Source: an uncultured Eubacterium sp. (GTDB lineage: Bacteria; Bacillota; Clostridia; Peptostreptococcales; Anaerovoracaceae). From it: a DNA stretch of 5,074 nucleotides. This document shows, in pieces, positions 1 to 5,074 of the stretch. The number at the start of each line of letters is the position of its first letter. Position 1 is the first letter of the stretch. The position numbers were made by a program, and so were the translations under genes. The notes below the pieces were generated by a model. It searched no databases and was not told the DNA's origin. It saw only the letters and a program-made list of their open reading frames with translations. The stretch spans positions 1-5,074 of the forward strand of contig URXI01000310.1 in NCBI GenBank assembly GCA_900551775.1. The letters run 5' to 3'.

Positions 1-821
1 ATCAAAAGGTAATCTACTGTGTTCAGTGTCCCTGCGATCCAAGGTGCATAGGACAACCAGATAACCAGCGGACAGGACAGCCAACTTAAAATGCCAAAGC
101 CCGCACCAATTGGAAGCACCTTTGCTTCGTATACAAAGCTGATCCGGCAAAACTCCCGCATGGCGTTGATAACGGTTTTGTTCTTCATACCGCCTACACC
201 ATAAGCTCGGAAAGTCTGAATACCAGAAACATATTCAACAATGCTGCTGACATTCTCCGCACAAATATCGTTCTTTTCTTTTCCATATTTCCGTACCATG
301 CGGAAAGAAAGCCACAGGCCGGGGATTAAAAGAAGGTCTGCTATCAGCAGGATAATTCCAGCCGGAACATAAAGCGTCATAACAAAGACAATCAACATCA
401 ATGACAGGGCAAAATTCTTTGCGAAATCTCCGACTTTATGGGTCAGGATTTTTTCGTAGTTGTTTACATCGCTTGTGATGGTGTTGATATAATCGCCGGT
501 CTGCCCCTGTGTAAATCGGGACAGTGGGATGCGCTTCAAATGGTCACCCATAAAAAGCCGAATATTCTTACTGACCTCCGCACCGCCAATCTGCGCTTTG
601 GTATAACCGTAGCTGTAAATCAGGATACGGAGAAGAAAAACCACTGCAATAATACCGGTCAGAGCCAGAACGCGGTTCATGTCAAATTGACCCGACCACA
701 AAAACTGCATAACAGAGTAAAGCAGCATAAATAGGCTGCCGGAGAGAAGTCCTTCCAGAACGGTTCCGCCGACACCAATATAGAAATTGCGGTTTTTTTT
801 CAATACATCATGCTCACTCAT
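1..821 (-). CDS. ABC half-transporter, membrane domain (3' end cut by window edge)
   Basis: This is the N-terminal 273 residues of an exporter-fold ABC transporter half; the frame is open to the left edge, so the ATPase domain lies outside the window. I translated the whole stretch by eye and found no stop or frameshift. Hydrophobic segments fall at about residues 17-42, 51-72, 133-150, 153-174 and 236-258, matching the first five of six helices of a type IV (exporter-fold) membrane domain. Residues 193-207 (SIVEYVSGIQTFRAY) resemble the equivalent part of the upstream neighbour (IEYISGMKLIKAY), a conserved cytoplasmic-loop motif of this fold. The ATG at 819-821 is chosen because GGAGG (830-834) sits 8 nt upstream and the gene overlaps the previous stop by 8 nt (ATGAGTGA). 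The two adjacent half-transporters probably form a heterodimer. The substrate is unknown; siderophore or other metallophore import, as in YbtPQ/IrtAB, is an inference, and export cannot be excluded. Confidence 0.9.
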   Translation of the reverse strand, partial: MSEHDVLKKNRNFYIGVGGTVLEGLLSGSLFMLLYSVMQFLWSGQFDMNRVLALTGIIAVVFLLRILIYSYGYTKAQIGGAEVSKNIRLFMGDHLKRIPLSRFTQGQTGDYINTITSDVNNYEKILTHKVGDFAKNFALSLMLIVFVMTLYVPAGIILLIADLLLIPGLWLSFRMVRKYGKEKNDICAENVSSIVEYVSGIQTFRAYGVGGMKNKTVINAMREFCRISFVYEAKVLPIGAGFGILSWLSCPLVIWLSYAPWIAGTLNTVDYLL

Positions 822-2577
822 GCTGCTCGCCTCCCTCCAACTGATAAGTGATATTCCGGGCTGTCTCGTAGTCTTTCCACGCATTTCGATAGTAGGCGTT
901 GTTCTTCCGAACTTCCTCATGGGTGCCAACGCTGGTAATTGTATGATTTTCCACCACAGCCACCCGGTTGCACATTTTCAAAGCACTCAAACGGTGTGCT
1001 ACTACAATGACTGTTTTGCCTTTGCATAGATTTTGAATAGCTTTATCAATCTCCATCTGATTTTCCGGGTCAGAGGCACTTGTGGCCTCGTCCAAAATTA
1101 AGATAGGTGCATTTTTCAGAATTGCGCGGGCAATCGCAATCCGCTGTTTTTCACCGCCGGAGAAGCGAGAGCCAAAGCTACCCACTTTCGTGTCATATCC
1201 ATCTGGCAAAGACATGATGAAATCATCAATCTGCGCCTCTTTTGCGGCGGCCCGCACTTCTTCCAGAGTGGCGTTACTGCCCATGCGGATATTTTCTAAA
1301 ACGCTGTCACGGGTCAGGAATGTCTTTTGAAATACGATGGCTACATTTTTCAGAATGGTATCGTAGTCAAGCTCTTTGACATTTTTTCCACCAATCAGCA
1401 CTTCGCCCTCCTGCACATCATAGAAGCGGGAGATCAGTTCAATCACAGTGCTTTTACCGGCACCAGACTGTCCCACAAGAGCCATGCGTTCCCCGTCATT
1501 GATTTTGAGGTTGACGCCTTGCAGTACATCGGTCTTGCCGTCATAGGAAAATCGGACATTGCGAAGTTCAATATCGTGATTTTGGGGAAAGTCCGTTCCA
1601 CCCTCATAAATCGGAATATCCAGGATTTCTTTGGTCTTGGTAACAGCGTTCAGCACATTGGCAAAATTAGTCCCCAATTCTTGCAGGGGGCGGATTTCCG
1701 TCAGATACATGGAACCTACATAGACGAACAGCAAAAATGCGCTGGCCGCCAGTGAGCCTTTGAGGAAAAACATTCCGCCGATTGGAACCATCAGCAACAT
1801 CCCACATTCGATGATAACAACAAAGGCCGCATAAGGTGGCCCCATGCGCCGGGAAGTCTCATTCCACATGGCGTTTTCTTCCTGGATAGCGTCTGAAAAC
1901 TTTTGAAACGATTTGCTCCCCATGTTATAGGCTTTAATCAATTTCATGCCGCTGATGTACTCAATCATAACCGAGTTCAGTGTGGTAATGGAGCGATTGG
2001 CCCGTTCCATCAGGTCATCCGTGTTGCGGAACATCATCCCCATTACAACAATAGCAAGGATCAGCGGAACCAGGGAAATCAATGCCAGAGGAATATTGAC
2101 GGTCATCAGGTAAATAAAGATGACTACCGGCCCAACCAGATAGCACACAAGGTCAGGAAGGTTATGGGCCAGGAACAACTCCAGCTTTTCAATATCTTCA
2201 TTCAGAACCGTTTTTATATCCCCGGTGCGCCGTTCATTCAAGGCCCCCAAAGGCGCTCTGGCCATGTGTTCCGCAACCATGCAGCGCACTTTGAACAGTG
2301 CGCCGTATGCGCCTTTATGGGCTGCCACGCCGGAACATCCGAACAGTACAAAACGCAGGGTGACAGCAGCGGCAATCATTGCCACAGTCTGTACCACAAG
2401 TTCTTTTGTGCAGGCATTGTTAAATGTGGCATCCATCAGCCTGTAAATCCCAATATACGGAACAATAATGCAAAGCCCACTGCACATGGACAGCAGGATT
2501 GCCAGGAACAGCCAGATTTTCTGGCCTCCGGCCCAATGGAGCAGCAGTGCTACTCTGTTTTCTTTTTTCTGTTTCAT
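814..2577 (-). CDS. ABC transporter half, fused permease and ATPase (exporter fold)
   Basis: This complete 587-residue protein has an N-terminal membrane domain followed by an ATPase domain, the usual length for a half-transporter. Hydrophobic helices lie at about residues 21-45, 61-83, 138-160, 164-186, 249-271 and 276-294. The ATPase domain starts near 336 and has Walker A GQSGAGKS (369-376), Q-loop Q417, signature FSGGE (472-476), Walker B ILILD (492-496) with catalytic E497, D-loop SASD (500-503) and switch H528, so it should be ATPase-competent. FSGGE and SASD replace the common LSGGQ and SALD. The following DPEN resembles the ATPase region of YbtPQ/IrtAB-type siderophore importers as I remember them. 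The ATG is set by AAGGAG 9 nt upstream, and the gene begins 3 nt after the stop of the double ATPase. It probably pairs with the next half-transporter in the cytoplasmic membrane. Direction of transport and substrate are not shown by the sequence; iron-chelate import is an inference and multidrug-type export is the main alternative. Confidence 0.95.
   Translation of the reverse strand: MKQKKENRVALLLHWAGGQKIWLFLAILLSMCSGLCIIVPYIGIYRLMDATFNNACTKELVVQTVAMIAAAVTLRFVLFGCSGVAAHKGAYGALFKVRCMVAEHMARAPLGALNERRTGDIKTVLNEDIEKLELFLAHNLPDLVCYLVGPVVIFIYLMTVNIPLALISLVPLILAIVVMGMMFRNTDDLMERANRSITTLNSVMIEYISGMKLIKAYNMGSKSFQKFSDAIQEENAMWNETSRRMGPPYAAFVVIIECGMLLMVPIGGMFFLKGSLAASAFLLFVYVGSMYLTEIRPLQELGTNFANVLNAVTKTKEILDIPIYEGGTDFPQNHDIELRNVRFSYDGKTDVLQGVNLKINDGERMALVGQSGAGKSTVIELISRFYDVQEGEVLIGGKNVKELDYDTILKNVAIVFQKTFLTRDSVLENIRMGSNATLEEVRAAAKEAQIDDFIMSLPDGYDTKVGSFGSRFSGGEKQRIAIARAILKNAPILILDEATSASDPENQMEIDKAIQNLCKGKTVIVVAHRLSALKMCNRVAVVENHTITSVGTHEEVRKNNAYYRNAWKDYETARNITYQLEGGEQHE
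829..838 (-). promoter_or_regulatory. Ribosome binding site for the last gene
   Basis: On the minus strand this reads GGAGGGAGGC. Its GGAGG at 830-834 lies 8 nt before the ATG at 819-821. It is embedded in the last codons of the upstream ABC gene, where it encodes the Glu-Gly-Gly-Glu tail. The stop of that gene overlaps the ATG, so ribosomes finishing the first half-transporter can restart directly on the second, which suits a 1:1 heterodimer. Confidence 0.75.
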
Positions 2578-2580
2578 AGA

Positions 2581-4053
2581 TCACCTCTCCTTTCCATCTG
2601 AAACAGAGAACAGCTCTCTCAATTTCGGGAGGGCATCCATTGTAACTGGTACATCATCGGGCATTTCGCCCTCGTCAAAATGCAGGACACGGGAGCAGGT
2701 ACGGCAGACAAATTCAAAATCGTGGGTGACAATGAAAATAACCTTTCCCATATTGGACAACCGGCGGATCAGTCCCGCCACCTGCGTCATACTGTCAAAA
2801 TCAAGGCCGCTGGTCGGTTCATCGAATACCAGCAGATCTTTCCCACAAATCATGCTAACAGCTACAGCTACTCGTTGCTTTTGACCGCCAGAAAGCGTGT
2901 TTGGATGGCGCTCCCGATATTGGGTAAGGCCTAATTCCTCCAAAGTTGCATTTACCAGTGTTTGATCTGGATTGCGTATGCCAAAGGAACATTCTGCTTC
3001 TACGCTGTCAGCGAAAAGCTCATAGTTCACATCCTGCATGACCATATAAGAGCGTTGCAGCCTTTCCTTACGCTCAATCGGCTTGCTTTCCCACAAAAAT
3101 TGTCCATCGCAGTCTTTGTGAAGCCCACAGAGAGCGCGAGAAAATGTAGTCTTTCCGGCTCCATTGTGGCCGACCACGCCAATCACTTCACCCTTTCCTG
3201 CGGATAAGCCAATATCATGCAAAATGGTTCGCTTCTTATAACGGAGCGTCACATTCCGTAGCTCTAATACCGGGATAGGGGCAATCGAGTGGGGTTTAGG
3301 TGGGAACACCGCCCGAAGATCAACTGCCCGCAGGCCCATGCGTTCACGCTCCTGTTCCGACAGCTGTCGAAATTCTTCCGGGGTATAAATCCCTTTGATT
3401 TCTCCTTTTTCCAGATAAACAATCCGGTCAGCCAACTCCATCAGGTAGTACAGACGATGTTCCGCTATCAAAACTGTTTTGCCCTGTTTTTTTATCAGCC
3501 GCAAATGTTCCTTTAGTTCTTGGATCGAAGTCATATCCAGATTAGATGATGGTTCATCCAATAGATAAATCTGTGGGTTCATGGCATAAACAGAAGCGAA
3601 GGCGATTTTCTGCTTTTCACCGCCGGACAGTTCAAAAATATTCCTGTTCCGCAGCTTTTGAATACGCAGATCGTCGGCTGTCTGTTCCACTCGCTCTATC
3701 AGCTCTTGTGGAGGACGAGCCTCGTTCTCAATGCCAAAGGCGATCTCGCTGTCTGTGTCCACATTGAAAAACTGTGTCCGTGGATTTTGGAAAACGGAGC
3801 CGACCTTAGCGGCAATCTGATACATAGGGATATTGCTGATTTCCTGACCATCTACCAGCACACGGCCATGAAGCTCTCCCTGATAAAACTGAGGGATTAA
3901 GCCGTTCACCAGCCGTGTGATCGTTGTCTTTCCGCACCCACTGCGGCCACAGAACAGGACACATTCTCCGTCCGAAATTTTCAAATTGATGTCATGCAGC
4001 CCGCCATGTTCCTGTCCTGTATAGGAAAACGATACATTTTCAAACTCAATCAA
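2581..4053 (-). CDS. ECF transporter double ATPase (fused EcfA-EcfA')
   Basis: One chain of 490 residues (from the TTG start) carries two complete ABC ATPase domains and no membrane segment. It is the energy-providing part of an ECF importer and should dock on the T component. Domain 1 has Walker A GRSGCGKT (36-43), a QNPRTQ Q-loop typical of EcfA (Q89), signature LSGGE (142-146), Walker B with D166/E167, and H199 in AEHRL. Domain 2 has Walker A GHNGAGKT (295-302), Q340, LSGGQ (387-391), D411/E412 and H444. Both sites look catalytically complete. Many Firmicutes encode the two ATPases separately and share them among S components; a fused pair next to its own S and T genes points to a dedicated (group I) system. 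I prefer TTG at 4051-4053: it has GGAGGTG 7 nt upstream, overlaps the T-component stop as TTGA, and gives a family-like start MIEFENVSF. An in-frame ATG at 4075-4077 would add eight residues (498 in total) but has no visible ribosome site. Confidence 0.93.
   Translation of the reverse strand: MIEFENVSFSYTGQEHGGLHDINLKISDGECVLFCGRSGCGKTTITRLVNGLIPQFYQGELHGRVLVDGQEISNIPMYQIAAKVGSVFQNPRTQFFNVDTDSEIAFGIENEARPPQELIERVEQTADDLRIQKLRNRNIFELSGGEKQKIAFASVYAMNPQIYLLDEPSSNLDMTSIQELKEHLRLIKKQGKTVLIAEHRLYYLMELADRIVYLEKGEIKGIYTPEEFRQLSEQERERMGLRAVDLRAVFPPKPHSIAPIPVLELRNVTLRYKKRTILHDIGLSAGKGEVIGVVGHNGAGKTTFSRALCGLHKDCDGQFLWESKPIERKERLQRSYMVMQDVNYELFADSVEAECSFGIRNPDQTLVNATLEELGLTQYRERHPNTLSGGQKQRVAVAVSMICGKDLLVFDEPTSGLDFDSMTQVAGLIRRLSNMGKVIFIVTHDFEFVCRTCSRVLHFDEGEMPDDVPVTMDALPKLRELFSVSDGKER
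2587..2592 (-). promoter_or_regulatory. Ribosome binding site for the 587-residue ABC gene
   Basis: AAGGAG on the minus strand lies 9 nt before the ATG at 2575-2577 and inside the last codons of the upstream double ATPase. It is followed by AGGTGATC, so the region has extended complementarity to the 16S rRNA tail. It fixes the start of the half-transporter and supports coupled translation across the 3-nt gap. Confidence 0.7.
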
Positions 4054-4775
4054 CCGATCACACCTCCCCGCACACATAATTCAAAAATCAGATAAGCTAC
4101 GGCAACGGCCATGACGCCCCAATCGGCAGCTCCGCATTTTATCTGGACAAGGCAGGTGCGTGGATTGGGATTTTCAATTCCACGGGTGACAGAAGCAACA
4201 GAAAGATCATCCGCTGCTTTTGAAGCTGCCATCAACAAAGGCACATAAATACACTCAACCGTCATGCCCGGATGTGCTAAAAAGCCCGCCAGAGAAGGTG
4301 AAACATCTCTCATCCGCATAGCGTCCTTGATATATCGCCAGTCCTCTTGAATAGTTGGAATGTACCGTAGCATAACTGCCATAGGAATTACTAACTTTTT
4401 GGGTGCGTGGACACGGTTCATAGCAGACAGGAACTCATTGACTTTTGTAGTAGTCAGAACAATCCCGGCCAAGGTTCCGCACGCATATACCTTATGAAAC
4501 AATCCTAAAAAGGCAATAAACATTGTCCGCAGCGTGCCTGTCATTTCTGCCATGATCCAAACTGTCAGGGCACAGATGACCGCATAAAAGCATACAGCCT
4601 TAATGACATATTTCCACTTTCCAAAGAAAGCCCCCAATACCGCAATCAGCATAACAAGGACAAATTGATATGCAAGTGAAGGAGCAAACATGGACGATAA
4701 AACACACATAAGAATAAGAAAGAGCTTGGCCCGTGGGTCGAGCCAAAGCCCTTTCTGGACGGTGTTACCCATCAT
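4050..4775 (-). CDS. ECF transporter T component (EcfT-type transmembrane protein)
   Basis: This complete 241-residue membrane protein should link the substrate-binding S component to the two ATPase domains encoded next. Hydrophobic segments lie at about residues 17-33, 36-50, 57-78, 84-110 and 219-236, with a further short one near 173-185. The cytoplasmic region before and after that short segment carries two arginine motifs like the EcfT coupling helices: AMRMRD (152-157) and ASVTRGI (194-200). The second fits the usual x-R-G form; the first has Asp where Gly is common. The N-terminal WLDPRAKL (11-18) is also typical of CbiQ/EcfT proteins. The gene starts with two adjacent ATG codons. The first (4773-4775) overlaps the S-gene stop as ATGA and has a weak AGG 9 nt upstream; starting at the second would shorten the protein by one residue. 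No strong ribosome site is seen, so expression probably depends on coupling. Family assignment is strong; substrate specificity would come from the S component. Confidence 0.92.
   Translation of the reverse strand: MMGNTVQKGLWLDPRAKLFLILMCVLSSMFAPSLAYQFVLVMLIAVLGAFFGKWKYVIKAVCFYAVICALTVWIMAEMTGTLRTMFIAFLGLFHKVYACGTLAGIVLTTTKVNEFLSAMNRVHAPKKLVIPMAVMLRYIPTIQEDWRYIKDAMRMRDVSPSLAGFLAHPGMTVECIYVPLLMAASKAADDLSVASVTRGIENPNPRTCLVQIKCGAADWGVMAVAVAYLIFELCVRGGVIG
4061..4067 (-). promoter_or_regulatory. Ribosome binding site that decides the TTG start of the double ATPase
   Basis: GGAGGTG on the minus strand is a full match to the anti-Shine-Dalgarno core. It lies 7 nt before TTG (4051-4053) and downstream of the alternative ATG (4075-4077), so it can serve only the TTG. 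The sequence before the ATG (CTGATTTTTGAATT) has no purine-rich site. The ribosome site is embedded in the codons for the last residues of the T component. Confidence 0.75.
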
Positions 4776-5074
4776 GCTGTAATACCTGCTTTTTCAAACT
4801 GCTTTTTCAGCATTTTGCAGCCTACAAAGGCGCTGATCGCAGATGTAATGATAGCAGCGGCAAACATGGCAATCAGAATGCCGGTGTTAGCGGTTGCCTG
4901 CATGGTGTCGATGTAGCTCTGTTCGGTTCCATTACCCAGCATTGTCTGCGCCCAGCCGTTGGGGTCAGCAAAGAAAACGATGTACGACCCAGTGCCGCCC
5001 AGGGAGAACAGGATATATGCAAGGCTGTTGAGCTTCTTGCTCTTATACTGTCCTGCACCGGCAACAAAATCGGC
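4772..5074 (-). CDS. ECF transporter S component, MptD-like (C-terminal part, 5' end cut by window edge)
   Basis: Only the last 100 residues are present; the frame runs open through the right edge and ends at TGA (4772-4774), which overlaps the T-component ATG. Two long hydrophobic helices are visible, at about residues 15-36 and 63-88 of the fragment. Between them is a polar loop (ADPNGWAQTMLG and following), and the protein ends in a short basic tail (KMLKKQFEKAGITA). A small hydrophobic protein directly before T and A genes is the classic position of an ECF S component, which binds the substrate in the membrane. The fragment resembles what I recall of the MptD (Trep_Strep) family, usually near 190-200 residues, so about half should be here. 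The MptD assignment rests partly on gene order. The family's substrate is not firmly known; related ECF loci have been linked to heme uptake. Confidence 0.78.
   Translation of the reverse strand, partial: ADFVAGAGQYKSKKLNSLAYILFSLGGTGSYIVFFADPNGWAQTMLGNGTEQSYIDTMQATANTGILIAMFAAAIITSAISAFVGCKMLKKQFEKAGITA

Noticed and set aside
438..734. Plus-strand open frame of 98 codons
   Set aside because: It is antisense to the membrane domain of the partial half-transporter, whose frame is open throughout and aligns with the family; the plus-strand product has no recognisable features.
1327..1755. Plus-strand open frame of 142 codons
   Set aside because: It is antisense to the ATPase domain and adjoining linker of the same ABC gene, has no ribosome site that I can see, and shows no family resemblance.
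2578..2580. Possible promoter or terminator between the ECF and exporter modules
   Set aside because: The gap is only 3 nt, and the flanks are coding sequence with a ribosome site. No hairpin followed by a T-run was seen.
1903..2601. Plus-strand open frame of 232 codons
   Set aside because: It lies almost wholly antisense to the well-supported ABC half-transporter. Its translation is rich in His, Gln and Asn with no recognisable domain, as expected of a shadow frame.
2468..2884. Plus-strand open frame of 138 codons crossing a gene junction
   Set aside because: It spans the antisense of two real genes and their ribosome site; its product is Ser/Thr-rich with no domain, consistent with chance.
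4765..4775. A TAA stop at 4765-4767 as the end of the S component, giving an 11-nt overlap
   Set aside because: That stop is in a different frame. Translating from the right edge in the membrane-helix frame ends at TGA 4772-4774 after GITA, giving the common ATGA overlap.
4873..5067. Minus-strand open frame of 64 codons near the right edge
   Set aside because: It is out of frame with the S-component fragment, which has clear membrane helices and a stop that overlaps the next start; the alternative product is Arg/Thr/Pro-rich and unlike a real protein.

Overview
The window is a single, tightly packed, leftward (minus-strand) operon fragment with essentially no non-coding DNA. Read in the direction of transcription (right to left), it holds five genes. 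(1) The C-terminal half of a small membrane protein that looks like an ECF-transporter substrate-binding (S) component of the MptD type (4772-5074, cut by the right edge). (2) An EcfT-type transmembrane coupling protein (4050-4775). (3) A double ATPase with two complete ABC nucleotide-binding domains in one chain, i.e. a fused EcfA-EcfA' (2581-4053). (4) A full-length exporter-fold ABC half-transporter with membrane domain and ATPase (814-2577). (5) The membrane domain of a second half-transporter (1-821, cut by the left edge before its ATPase domain).

The junctions are 4-nt ATGA, 4-nt TTGA, +3 nt and 8-nt ATGAGTGA, so every gene is very probably translationally coupled to the one before it. 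No intergenic gap exceeds 3 nt. There is therefore no room for a conventional intergenic promoter, terminator, riboswitch or RNA gene; any promoter or regulator should lie beyond the right edge. The long open frames on the plus strand are antisense shadows of these genes.

Genes 1-3 supply the parts of a self-contained (group I, dedicated-ATPase) ECF importer: S component for substrate capture, T component for coupling, and a fused ATPase pair for energy. Genes 4 and 5 look like the two halves of a heterodimeric exporter-fold ABC transporter. In some bacteria this fold works as an importer of iron-siderophore complexes (YbtPQ, IrtAB). ECF systems related to the first module have been reported to import heme in streptococci and lactobacilli. 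An iron, heme or metallophore uptake role is a reasonable inference but is not proved by this sequence. An alternative is that the ECF part imports a compound and the exporter-like pair handles a related or modified one.

The organism is most likely a low-to-mid GC Firmicute, with gut Clostridia such as Lachnospiraceae or Oscillospiraceae the best guess. The grounds are the strong GGAGG-type ribosome binding sites, the ECF gene organisation with a TTG start, and codon use with both AT- and GC-ending codons. The species cannot be named from this window. No mobile element, repeat array or CRISPR was seen, although such operons can travel on integrative elements.
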